Below, piece after piece: positions 1 through 11,858 of a stretch of DNA of 64,000 bases. The translations under genes were made by a program, and so were the position numbers. The notes beneath the pieces were generated by a model, which worked only from the letters and a program-made list of their open reading frames with translations, made no database searches and was not told the origin of the DNA. Source of the stretch: Oxyruncus cristatus (lineage: Eukaryota > Chordata > Aves > Passeriformes > Cotingidae); the NCBI GenBank assembly GCA_013399855.1, contig VXAY01002043.1, positions 250,839-314,838 of the forward strand, in the 5' to 3' direction. Position 1 is the stretch's first letter. Every line of letters starts with the position of its first letter.

Positions 1-20
1 TTTTTTTTTTTTTTTTTTTT
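1..20. repeat. poly-T tract at window edge
   Basis: The window opens with 20 uninterrupted T. It could be the A-tail of a minus-strand insertion that continues outside the window, or a simple homopolymer. The first 20 bases alone cannot decide. Confidence 0.6.
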
Positions 21-1611
21 CTTTCTGGTGGAAGTTTTTTCACAACAGTATGGAGAGTGCATTAAAGAATGACAGTGACAGTAACAAGCACCATCTTATG
101 TTGTGCTTCAGCTGTATCAAGCTGTCGTAATGGTCACGTGTGAAAGTTTACAATGAAAACTTTTTAACATAAAAATATAGGTCTGTGTCTTAAAAAGAGC
201 CCAAAACCAACAGGTCTTCAGAAAGTAAAGTTGTTCTACAGAGTGCATGTGAAACTGCTTTTCCCTCAAACTGACTACTTAGTCCTGAACAGAGTGCTTA
301 TGAATCACTGTGCAAAGATTTAGAGACATCTGTTTGGAATGTAGCAATTTCAATTTTTTCGCTTAGTTTCTTGTAACCTGTTTCCCTTTGACTCTAATCT
401 CGTTCTAATCTCACTGAGCCAAACCAGTGCAAAATCCCAAAAATGACTCTTCACTGTAGCCATGTGACAGTTGCTCAATCAGTAACATTTGAAGACAAAT
501 ATTTTAATTTATTCTGTAATCTCAGTGCCTGGGCAGATTTCCCACATTTTTTCAGACCAAGAAAGTAGAGAACTGAAGGCTTGGAAATAAACATTTGAGT
601 AACAGTATTCTGGTACAGCAATTGGAGTGGTGTGAAGAATAACAGGAAGAAAATTAATGGCTTTTTAAATGTATTGTATTGAAAAGGTAACGTTATAAAA
701 GTCATAGAGCTGTTGTAGAAACATGAACTCCTAGATTTCTCCAGTCTGGAGGCCCATGGAGCTCTGAAGTTGACATCTAAGCAGAGCTGCACTCTCACTT
801 GCAACCCCCGAGGGTCTGCAGGCAGATGAGTCCATAAAACACGGGTTTTTTCAATGGACCACTACTAGCACAGCCCCTATGTAAGTCTTCAGGAAACTGA
901 TCACTGGACGCTATCTTTTCAAAAGGATAATGCAGAGTCACAAGGCTTTAGACTAAAAGTTGATCCAAAACTTTGTCCTGTTGCTAACAAACAGAGGAGA
1001 AACATGGAGAATGCAGTCACAAGTGGTAGTCAGGGCTGCAAGGTTTGTAGGGTCACAGAGTTCAGAATCCAGAGGATAGTTAGGGGAGTGAGGACACCAG
1101 ACCTCATCATAACAGGTTTTGGTTTAATAAACTTTGTAGTCAAATTAAAAAAAAAACAAACATCCTGTTCTTCTTAAAGACCGAAAGTATTCACAGAAAC
1201 CTGTTTGTCTAAGCAAAGACTTTATTAATCACCTATTAGTAAAATGGAGGTGGAAATGAGAACATAAAGGAAGAACATAAATCATTGATTGGGCAGTAGA
1301 GGATGAAATCAGGATGGCCAATGCCCAAATAGACTAAAACTAACAATGTAATTCAGATGTCCCTATAAGACCACTTAATCTTCCAAAGGTCATGGAAACC
1401 AAAGTTCCTGAAGACTGGAGAAAGGCAAGTGTTGAAGCTACCTTCAGAGGGGGCTAGAGTGATGATTTGTGGAACTATAGACATGACAGCCTCACTTTGG
1501 TCTCCAAGAAACCCATGAAGCAAGTCCTCCAGGAAGAAGAAGGAGAATGGTAATAGATTTACCAAAAGTAAATTATGTTTGACCAATCTGCTTTCTTTCA
1601 ATGACAAAATT
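21..1611. other. non-coding, no recognised element
   Basis: AT-rich unique-looking DNA. The longest open frames (about 90-110 codons) show no family resemblance and no coding bias I can point to. No repeat or RNA gene was recognised. Confidence 0.5.
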
Positions 1612-2145
1612 ATAGAATCAAACAAAGGCTTGGATTGGAAGGGATCTTAAAGATACCTCATTCCAAATCCCCTGCCATGGGCAGGGACACCCTCCACTAG
1701 ACCTGGCTGCTCCAAGCCCCATCTAACCTGGCATTGAGCTCTTCCAGGGATGGGGCAGCCACAGATTCTCCGGGCAACTTGTGCCAGGGCCTCACCATCT
1801 TCATAGGAAATAATTTCTTCCTAATAACTAATCTAAATCTCTCATCTTTCAGTTTAAAATCATCCCCCTTGTGCTATCACTGTCTGTCTGTGTAAAAAGT
1901 CACTCTTTCTGTTTTTGTCAGCCCCCTTTAAGTACTGAAAGGTACTGTAAGTTTGACTGGGAACTTTCCCTTCTCCAGGCGGAGCAAACACACAATCACA
2001 ACTTTCCCAGCTTGTCTCCATGGCAACGGTGCTCCAGCCCTCTGAGCATCTTTGTGTCCTCCTCTGGACCCACTCTAAAATGTTCAGATCATGTCTGTGC
2101 TGAGTTCTCCAGACCTGAAGACTGTGATCAGCTTCATGGATGAGG
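1612..2145 (-). mobile_element. CR1 LINE, 5'-truncated 3' end (minus strand)
   Basis: Read on the plus strand, this begins with the complement of the CR1 terminus (ATAGAATCA) and continues with the antisense 3' UTR, including GGATTGGAAGGGATCTTAAAG and 'CCATGGGCAGGGACACCCTCC'-like sequence. On the minus strand the upstream part encodes a decayed ORF2 C-terminus, with LEWVQRRTQRC and FQYLKGA recognisable against the usual LERVQRRATK and YLKGG of CR1 reverse transcriptases. Stops and indels make it inactive. It abuts an oppositely oriented CR1 piece. Confidence 0.85.
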
Positions 2146-2224
2146 GGAAAGTAGAGGGGATGAGATAAATCACTACTTTGTTGAAACTTTACACAAAACT
2201 CTCCCACCCCAGCCTCATTGCTAA

Positions 2225-2735
2225 GCTGAAGAAGCACGTGCTGTCCAGACTCTGTGATGAGCTGACAGTTGCCCAGACTGCTGGTCTCACCCAGTGCTGA
2301 TCAATGACTCCAAGACTGTTTGGCAGGTGGTAACACGTGGAGCATGACAGACATCAATATGTGGGCCAATACTGTTCAATATCTCCATCAGCTGCCTCAG
2401 TGTTGAGAAAGTGTGATTCCTCAGCAAATTTCTGAATGATCCAAATCTCTGGGAGAATGAGACGGTAAATGAACAGCAGATCTCCATTTCAGTGAGACCT
2501 TGCTGAAATTATAGATTAAATCACTAGAAAACCCTTGAAGTTCCGCAAGGAAAAGTGCAAAGATCTGCCTCAGGACAGAGCAAACCTGCCTGTGATTGGT
2601 ACAGGCCAGAAACAAACAGGCAGCTCTGCTGAAAAGGGCCTGGAGTAACAGTGGGTGCCAATATGTGTGCAAGCCAACAGCATATTTTAGCTGTGAATGA
2701 GGCAAACCACACACCAGGCTACACTGGGAAAACCA
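2225..2735 (+). mobile_element. CR1 LINE ORF2 fragment, old (plus strand)
   Basis: This degenerate segment keeps the order of the CR1 reverse-transcriptase gene. First comes AGACTCTGTGATGAGCTGACAG, then GGCCAATACTGTTCAATATC (the region encoding the conserved GP.LFNIFI stretch), then CCTCAGCAAATTTCTGAATGA (the position of the catalytic FADD box, here damaged), and finally GAAAAGTGCAAAG and CAGCTCTGCTGAAAAGGGCC. There is no open frame across it. The 3' end is missing. Boundaries are approximate. Confidence 0.7.
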
Positions 2736-5700
2736 CAGCCATCAGATCAAGGGGAGTTACCATCCAATTTTTCTTGGCACTGGTGAGAAGATGAGTGTCC
2801 AGCGTCTTCTAAAAATGAAATACAGGTATGCCTAAATAAAGAGGTAGACACCCCACAAACAGCTTGCTCGAACTTTTGGCTACTGTGTTTTTGAGTGATC
2901 TGCACTCTTCCCTTAATAACATTTACTGGATGAGTGAATGGGTGTCTGGCTTGCCTCAGTGTCTTGCTACTGAAAGTTTATGCAGGCGAAAAAGGTCAAT
3001 GTATTCAACTCTGAATCACAGCAGTGTAAAGGAAAAAAAAAAAAAAAAAAAAAGAAGGGGTTTTCTTGCATTTCTGGATTTACATATGTCCTTGGGGAAC
3101 AGACAATGTGCCAGCTGTAGAGTTGTCTGCTGAAACCAGCTAGATTTGCCTGTTAATACACAGCTTGCTTAGAGGAGAAGGTCAAGGCAACTTGTGTTAA
3201 TTACAGCTTATATTAATTGCATATCTGATGTTGCACAGTAGCCATTCAAAAGCACCCGTCCATAGCAAAGGCTGCGGTTTGGAAGAATGAAGGAGTATTC
3301 CAGGCAAAGGCAATCATAATAAATACCATTTAAATTAGTGTTGCTAAGATATTAATGAGATATACTGCCAGTGTTGCTACTACTTTTGGGTTGTTTAGCC
3401 TTCTAAGCACAGTTTATCTGAGAATCTCAAAGAGATTAAGGTCATTAATCACTTAGACTTCACAGAGGCTCTTATCATTTTCTTTTAACGCTGAAACCTG
3501 ATGGAGGTTAAATTAGAGGCAGAGCTAGAAAAATCATGTATAATCCTTACTTCAGTACTTCCCATGGGTCAGTATTACGTACTCTTGCACCCAGCATTGG
3601 TACCCATTCTCATTTCTGTAGTTCTATCTGTGTTTTTAGCCACCATGGAGCAAGGGAGAGGATCCAGTGGAGCAAGTGCAGCAGCAACAGTTTCCCAGAA
3701 ATTTGCAAAACCAGATCACTGAAGGAAAAAAAAAAACACAAAACCAACTAAAAAAACAGAAATGAAAATGAGGCATTTGAGTCTCATTTACTTCATGCTG
3801 TTTTTGTAATTAATATGAAACTTAAATTAAAAACAAACAAAGAAATTTCCTTGGGGTTGGTTGTATCCTATTTTTTATAAGAAATTGTTTCTCCTAGACT
3901 CTGATGAAGGAAACAAATATAAGAGGGATTGCATATTAAGGCTAGTCATTAAGCTAGGCTAAAAACGTTACCTATAACATGATTTATATGGAGTTGTTTT
4001 TCTTTTTTCTTTATAACTGCAGTAAAACTAATTTTTCAATCATGTTGTGTAATTATTTTTGTAATACAGAAAGCTTTATATATATAAACAGAAAGTTTTA
4101 CATAGAAAATTAAAGATGTAATTTTCATTAGAAGTGAAAAACTAGCTTTTTCAAGGAAGCTAACCCCCCCCACATAGAATGACAGAAAGCTTAATGAAAT
4201 AATAAGAATTTTATAGAAATTCACACATTTAAGTTTCAAGATTAAGTATAATCTATATAATAAAATACAATATAATCTCATAAATCACAGGCCCTTAGAT
4301 TTCATTGTGGACATGAGCGTGGGAATCCGTAACTGTTTTTTGACTGGAACATTTAATATGAACATAAGTAATCACTCCACCTTCAGATTTTTTTGTTCTG
4401 ACTATTCTATCTTTATTCTTCATTCTTAGCTTGAAATTATTCTGCTTTTTCCTCCCGGTGGGATTGGCTGGGATATTTCCAGGAAGACAGTTCAAACACT
4501 CGGTTCTGTCAATAGGGAAGTGGGTCACAAGCTCTGTGATGGAACACATCTTGAAGACCTGTCTTCCTTTTTTCCCCCCAGTATAGTGAAATGCAATTGA
4601 AAAGTCTCCTGGACTTTTAATAGGAATACCGTATTTCAAAAACTTCCTATTTTAAGAGTGTGGTGTGATGGCCATTCATTGCTTCGGGATGTGGTGGCTG
4701 TGACAGCTCTTGCTCTATATAACTGAGATACACTCAACATGTCTACTTTCAACTTTGAGATTTTGTCATTTTCTGTCCTGGGGAAACTCCACCCTAGAAC
4801 AACAGAGCTCAAATTTTCTTCACATAGAGGAATTTACATTAGCAGGAGTCATCTCTCCTTCAGTGACTGAAAATTCCACTGTTTAGGCATAATTTGGGCT
4901 CCTATTGTAGTGAGCAGAAAAAAGCAAGAGACTATAATCAATGATTTTTCTTATCTCTTTCTTGTCTCAGGCAGTGTAAGTCTGAACAGCCTGTTTAGGA
5001 AAACCACATAATTGTAGATGGATCCAGCTGCCTGAACTCAACCAGATGTTAATTCAGCCTTGGGTATTTCCTGATAGAAGATAGTAGAAATCTCCTCATC
5101 TCTCAGAAGGTCATATTGCAGGGTTTGCCTTTCTTTGCCCTCAAGATTTTTTCCTGTGAAGATCTGTATAATTGAATTTAAGCTTCAAGGACAAAGCCAG
5201 TGGCAGAGAAAAAGCACAGTGTCTGTATCTGTAGGACCATTGTATCATACAGTAAATGCACTCTGGTTATTTTACCCACTTTCTTTATTCTCTGTCTGAA
5301 TTAAAGTAGTATACATTGCTGGAAATTAATAAAGTAATGTCAGACTACCAATTAAAAGCTGATAAATGTTGTTTACTCTATTGAGGGTATCACATGGTCA
5401 CTTTAATATATCAAAAATTATCAACAGTTACCAAGGCCTTGACGAGCTGTGTTTTTTTTATCAATCTAACACGTTATTCTTATTGTCACATTTAGATTAA
5501 GCATTGGATGTTCTCCCATTCTGTGTAACCATCTTTCCACATAAAATTGGACTAATCATTCTTAGAAGTAAAAAAAAAAAACAGACAAAGCTGTTTGCTT
5601 AGTTCCCTTATTTGGGTGGGGGACAAGAAAGCAGCTTGTCCTCTGTCATTTCACAGTCACTAGAATGGTCAGGTTCAAATTACAGTTGTACACCTAGACT

Positions 5701-8700
5701 ACTAGCCTATTTTCTGAACCTTTTCTCCTCTCTCCCCATCCTCATGGCTCACTGATAAATTATCATTCCAAGTGTGAAAGGCACCTGGAGACAGCAAGAC
5801 AACAAAGATTTCTAGAGACAATTAATGGGTTAACTTTCATTGTTTTAAGTATTTTAATTTTCTCCCCATCATTCTGATCCAACAGAAAGATGCAACTGCG
5901 GGCCAAGGAGCAGACTCCATCACTGAAATCAAATTCTAGACAGAGAAATACTGTAATGTACTTAAACATATTCTGCACAAAGATGAGCTGAGATGAGCAG
6001 GAGGCCTGAGTAACATGACCCAAATCTATAATGAAAGCCTGCACATCTACAATGCTAAAAGCTTTCAGTGAGTATGACATGAATTCTAGGGCAACGAATG
6101 ACATCATCCTTCTGCATTGTGTTTGAGAAAGACTTGATAAGTTTCCACTAAATGGAAGAAAACTACTGCATCATGTTCCATCCTGGAAATTACTGATGTA
6201 ACAGAGCAGCTGCGAAACAGTCAAAAAGGGCACATTGGCAAGTTCTACAATGAGGAACCTAAAGTGTGATTTGGGAGAAATCCTGATTTTTGAGAATAAG
6301 AAGAGACTATAATCACTTTTGTGTTTATGTGGCTTGTTTATGGACAATAGTAGGAGTCACCTTAAGACATTAATCAGCCTAAGCTCCCTTTATTTCTATG
6401 CCAGTTAGCATCAGCTATAGATTGCCAAGAAGACCCATGGATTATTGCACTTTTTTTTTCCTTCCCTTTGTTAGCTAGGACTGTCTGGTTTGTATCCCAT
6501 GTCATTTGAGACTGCTGGAGCAGTACAGTTCTTCTGTTCATTATTTGAGACAGGAGGCTACTATTTTTGCACTGGTTCTGCATGTCTGAGAAATGAAAGA
6601 ATAGGTTTTAGTTTGCAGCAGGACTAACTGCAGTAAATGTATGTCTTGCATCAGGCATTTCACTTCAAATTAGAGCCAGTCTATCTCCCTCCAGTTTTTG
6701 TGTCAGAAATGCTGATCTTTCCACCTTAAGGCAGTTTCATTAAAGTACCAGTGAATAAAGAATGGAGTACATATAGGTAATGGAAAAGGCTTAGAGAAAA
6801 ACAACAAATTCTATTGAGACTGCTGAAATTAACACAAAACATTTACTGAGCTGCAGATAATCCTGAAGAGTCAGATAAAGCTAGAAACAAACACCGAGAA
6901 CAAGATTCAATTAGCAGTAATTTGGACTAGAAACTAATCTTCAGTTGTTGCCATTAAACAAGTCCTGAGTGAATAGCAAGAATCCATTTAGCTTTTCTGA
7001 ATTATTACCTGCAAAGTCAATAGATGTTTATTATCCTAGGGAGAAGAGGCTTGTTATCAGTCCCCTTTCTTAACTCATAATGGAGCCAGCTGTTTATTTT
7101 GGATAATGGTGCACTTCACAGCACATCCCAAACCTTCATGCTGAGATGCAGTCACACAGATCACATGTTCCCTTGTTCAGCCAAGAGCTGAGTTTGTTTA
7201 GACTCGGTGAATGGTTTCACACACAGTCTCAGAAACGAGAAGCCAGTAGGTGATAAATCAGCTCTTTCTCAAACTTTACAACTTTCAAAGTAACAGGTCG
7301 TGAGGGGGTTTTTGTGTTGTATTTGTTATCTTGCAGAGCAAGAGGATACACAATTTGAGTGAAGCATGGGGATACTGAACACAAAGAGATAAGCTGTTCA
7401 GCAAGGGAATTCTCTAATTAGTTGTCATACATCCACATTTATTATCGTACATCCCTATTACAAAGGATATGCAAGATAGCTTATCAGGTTACCCTCTAGC
7501 CGACTTTCTTACATGATACACCAGGAACTTCCATTAAAGCATAGGGTAAATTTTTGGCACTTCATCTAAAGACAGACAGTTACAGCTCCCTTACTCCCAG
7601 AGTGGAACCTGAAATCCTCTGCGAAAATTTTCTGTGTGGTCTGCAGAGCATGTCTGATGTCTCAGCAGCACCCACACCATTCTGGAGCAGCTCCCACTCC
7701 ACAGCTTCAGTACGCCCCTCCAGCAAAGAAGTTTTCAAAGTTAAAACAGGAATGGATGTTATTGCTGTTATACCACTGAGAAAGTTTGGTCCCTTAATGG
7801 TGAAGGAAAACTGTGTTTTCACAATACTTATATGTTTTGGTGTTTTGTTTGTTTGTTTGTTTTGTTTTATGAGATAAATGATTCAGAATACACATTAAGG
7901 GTATAATTTCAACTTTTTCTCTCTTATCCCTGGACTATTATTTCCTAATCTCAGGAAAATAAGGTTAATTTAAAGACTCTTTTTTATAAGCCTTACTTTG
8001 GAAACTGTTAGAAGAAACTAAACACTGGAGAGACAAGCGGTAATTTCATGCTAAGGTTCTCGTGGTAGGAGAAGTAAGACTACATTCAGGTTCCGCTCCT
8101 AAATCTTTTTCTGCATTTTAAATTATTTAGCCAGCAGAATCAGTGATGTAAATGGGAGCCAGTGATATGAACTTATTCCTGGCTGAAAATTCTGGACTAA
8201 TTCAAGTCTCATCTAAACTAAGACAAATCTCAAGAAGACCTTGAAAGGCTCCTTTTCTTTGATCCAGACTGATTATGTAGAACTTTTAATTCAGCACTCT
8301 AAGGTAAATAGAACTGTTCAAGAAGATTAGTTGGTTAGCTCATATTGTTAATTATATTCCTGTAAAATAGAGTAAGGCAGCCAAGACAAATACTGGAGTT
8401 TAAGTGAAAGAGACAAACACATAAACAAACTTGAGGTGTACAACTGACCTACCTATGTTATTAATTTTATTAAATAAAAGGATAAATTCAAACCAGGCCA
8501 AAATAAGATTCACTCCAGTCACAGAAAATATTCTGAAATGTCAGATATTATCACTTCTAACTAGGGTAAAGGAAGTTGTATCAAACACCATAATTTAATC
8601 ACAACTACTTCTAACCAAATGCTTAAGTAGCAGAACATTAAAATGTTCAAATACATTTAAAAGTAAAAATTCACCTCTACATCATTTTCTAAAGCAACCA

Positions 8701-9259
8701 AAGTACTCAGAAGGTTTGTATAGGGCCTACTTTGAATTCACATTTTGAAGAGATAAAAATATTCAGCATTGTTTGGCTCACATTCCCCAGAAGTTACTTC
8801 TAGAAGTGGAAATACTTGCAGTAGGTCCTCGCTGTTGGTTATCAAGGCTTGAAATAGTTTATAAAAATATTCTCGTGTGAATGTCTTTCACGATAAAGGG
8901 ACAATCTTAATACCTTCTAACCATTTTGACCTCCACAGTCCTCCAAGAGGTGATTGTAGAGCTCAGGGAGATTAAAGCTTCCGTGAGTGAGATATCTAGC
9001 ACAGGAATATCTTGTTCAGAACTGATCTGAAAATCCTGAAGTATACCTAAAAATATGCATTTTTTCAAATGGATACCATCAGCTACTGTTCCTCTTGCAG
9101 CTCAGAATCTCAGAAAAGGTTCTCTCGTAGCTTCTAATACATTTCTCTTCAATTCTGTTTACCAGCCTCGTTCGCACATAGCCTGTGAACATCAGTAAGG
9201 GAATATGCTGCATCATTTACTTTTTCACCATCAGAAGTTTCAACAGGTTTCTTATAGTT
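2736..9259. other. long non-coding stretch without recognised genes
   Basis: About 6.5 kb of AT-rich unique-looking DNA. It contains a 21-base poly-A tract at 3033-3053, shorter A/T runs and a short GTTT repeat near 7843-7865. Open frames are all below 115 codons and resemble nothing known to me. No splice-bounded exon could be defended. Confidence 0.5.
3033..3053. repeat. poly-A tract (21 A)
   Basis: Uninterrupted run of A. No recognisable retrotransposed sequence lies immediately 5' of it, so it is annotated only as a homopolymer. Confidence 0.8.
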
Positions 9260-9420
9260 CCTTCCCTGAGAGGGTGGTGAGGCCCTGGCTCTGGTTGCCC
9301 GGAGAAGCTGTGGATGCCCCATTCCTGAAAGTGTTACAGTGCCAGGTTGGACGGGGATTGGGGATGGAATTAAATTAGCTTTAAGGTCCCTTCAAACTCG
9401 AACTATTCTACAGCTCTGTG
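9260..9420 (+). mobile_element. CR1 LINE 3' end fragment (plus strand)
   Basis: The sequence CTTCCCTGAGAGGGTGGTGA is followed by CCATTCCTGAAAGTGTTAC, TTTAAGGTCCCTTCAAACTC and a decayed ATTCTA terminus. This is the normal order of a CR1 3' UTR. It is strongly 5'-truncated and has no coding capacity. Confidence 0.8.
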
Positions 9421-10961
9421 TTTCTTCTAAAGTCACAAAGTCCACAACTAAGGTGCTTGTAAATGGCATAAATGGGAGGTGGAGCACTGATGTCTAGTTA
9501 AACAAAAAGGTGGTTAGGAGAAACTATGTGGTGCTGCACCTGATCTAGATGGAGGTGCTGTTGCAAGGATTCTTGCAAAAAAATACTCCAGTCACTGTCT
9601 GGACAAAGACTGACCACCCCTTGGAAAGACTGGATATTCAGTACTACCTTATGCTAAGATCCCAATAAATTACTGTTTTTAGACAAGACTCTTTATGGGT
9701 GTCTGTGCAACACCTGTACCTTCAGCATGAATCTTCACTCTCTATTTGCTGCACATTTGCTGGCTGGTGAGCAAACAGAAGGCCCAGCTGGCCTCACAAC
9801 AAACATATGGGGTACTGGAGCCTCCTCTACTTCCTGGTCTGAGATCAAGGATGTTATTTTACTATTCGTCTTTGAACTTTACAGTGGGTGTCAGCACAGC
9901 AGAGTGAGAGTTTTAAAAACATCTACATACTTACTAGTTTACTTGGCACGCATTTTCACAAACACCGTCTCACAAGCCATTTCTCACAGTGAAAAGGGTT
10001 CTAGGGGTTATTACATGAAACTTTCTACCTTTAAATAAATATCTTCACTTAAACTTGGTGCCTTCACTTCCTAATAGACTCTGGCCAAAAGAGTTGTGCT
10101 GATCATATTTTGTTGATGAAAATTGCTTTTCTGATAGCAATCACTTCAGCATTATAATATTTATACTACAAGAAATGGAATGCCAGCTCTCGTGGCAAAC
10201 TCTCTAAATATGTTTTATTATGAGGATAGAGGAATGATGAAACTTTTCTTCAACTTCATTCTGACTCCATTATCTGACTTGGCCATCAATCATCACATCA
10301 GCTTAGAAATATTTTTCCAAGACCTCATTCATTACTGGGACAGCTAAGCAGTACAGCTTAAACATTAAAAACAAACCAAACCAAACCAAAAACATTTTTC
10401 TGTTGCCTTTCCACAATCAAAAGCGTTTGCAAATCACCCAGACTGCTGGATATAACGTGACAACTCATATTAAACTTCACCGTATGAAAAAGAGACTGCT
10501 TTGGAAATTCGCTCCATCAAGTCCCTGCTTTCTGAAATGTGTGTTACGTCTCCAGGGAGTTCACTTCATGTTTAATGACTGCTATCTGCTGGTATCAAAC
10601 ACCTTGTTTTGGACAGGTGGCTCTGAACTTCACATGTAGATGAATTTCCGTCTAATGCCATTACTGAAGGACTGGCTAAACACTGTGATGACATCCAAAA
10701 TAAAGAAGAAAACACATTGACTATGCAGTAACTATGATTTTTATTTTTATTTTTTAATTTATGATAGTCTGTAGAGGTGGATTATTCGGCTTAATCATAT
10801 TGAAAAGACTTTTGAGAAGAAAAAGATTGCAGAGAATTCTGCTCTCAGGTCTTAAAGAAAGATTGGCAAAAGTGTACAGCTACTCTTCCATGTCAAAGTC
10901 ATGACATGGATGTGAACTGGGAATAATCTCTCTTTTGTCAAAGTATTTTGCCTAAATGTTA
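9421..10961. other. non-coding, no recognised element
   Basis: Unique-looking DNA between two short CR1 tails. Open frames of 78-103 codons here have no recognised relatives. A short AAACC-rich stretch lies near 10366-10392. Confidence 0.45.
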
Positions 10962-11062
10962 TCAACAAAGGTGCCCTTGCCTACGGCAGGGGGCTAGAAC
11001 TAAATGATCCTTAGGGTCCCTTTAAACTCAAACTGTTCTGAATTGTATGATTTTATGATAAC
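10962..11062 (+). mobile_element. CR1 LINE 3' tail (plus strand)
   Basis: The run GGTGCCCTTGCCTACGGCAG, then 'GGGGGCTAGAACTAAATGATCC' and GGGTCCCTTTAAACTCAAAC, ends in GTATGATTTTATGAT. This is the last 100 bases of a CR1 element. Confidence 0.75.
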
Positions 11063-11690
11063 GAAGGAAGTTTTTCTCCCAGTTATGCTCTAAATGCAGA
11101 ATTTCTTCATCAAAATCAAACCTTGTGTTCATGGTGTAGGACTGAACTTCACAGGTTATCAAAAACCTTAAAAAATGTCTTCAAAAAAACCCTATTGTGT
11201 TTCATAAAGTGACATCACTCTAAGTGTTATTGACATCTTACAATATTTACTACCTTTAAAAATGCATGTCTTCATATCTGCTTTTGGAAGCACACAGACA
11301 CGTATCATTTTTTTTTCAGAAACAGGATTCTGTGGAAGGCACCAAAATTTCCACTCTTGACCAGGTGAAAAGCTGCTTCTGCCATGAAATTGAGAGTGGG
11401 GGAGCCAGAAAGCAAGAAGTGGAACAGTTTTTGGAAATTTATGTTCTTCCAACAGCTTTGCCTTTGATTGTACACATCCACTGACACCTTTCCGTGTATT
11501 TTATCAGATGCTACAGACAAGTAGAGAATAAATAGACTTGCAATATTTCTTTAAAAGAGCTCATATGAGCAGGAGCATGAAGCAGTGCCATAAACATGAA
11601 TCTTGCAATCTTCCCTGCCCAAGATAATTATTCAGAGAGAAATCCATATTTATGAGAAACACCATAATTTTTTCTCCTTTCATTTCACAA
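11063..11690. other. non-coding, no recognised element
   Basis: Unique-looking sequence between two CR1 tails of opposite orientation. Overlapping open frames of 71-86 codons on both strands are not recognised as genes. Confidence 0.4.
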
Positions 11691-11858
11691 AATCATGGAA
11701 TCACAGAATAGTTTGGGTTGGAAAGGATGTTAAAGACCATCTAGTTTCAATCCTGCTGTCATGGGCTGGGAACCAGGCACTAGGTCAGCACTCAGAGCCC
11801 CATCCAATCCGGTCTTGAACACTTTCAGAGATGGGGAGTCCACAAATTCTCTTACTCT
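11691..11858 (-). mobile_element. CR1 LINE 3' end fragment (minus strand)
   Basis: The plus strand reads AATCATGGAATCACAGAATA, then GGTTGGAAAGGATGTTAAAG, then CCCCATCCAATCCGGTCTTG and GAGATGGGGAGTCCACA. This is the antisense order of a CR1 3' UTR. Confidence 0.8.
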
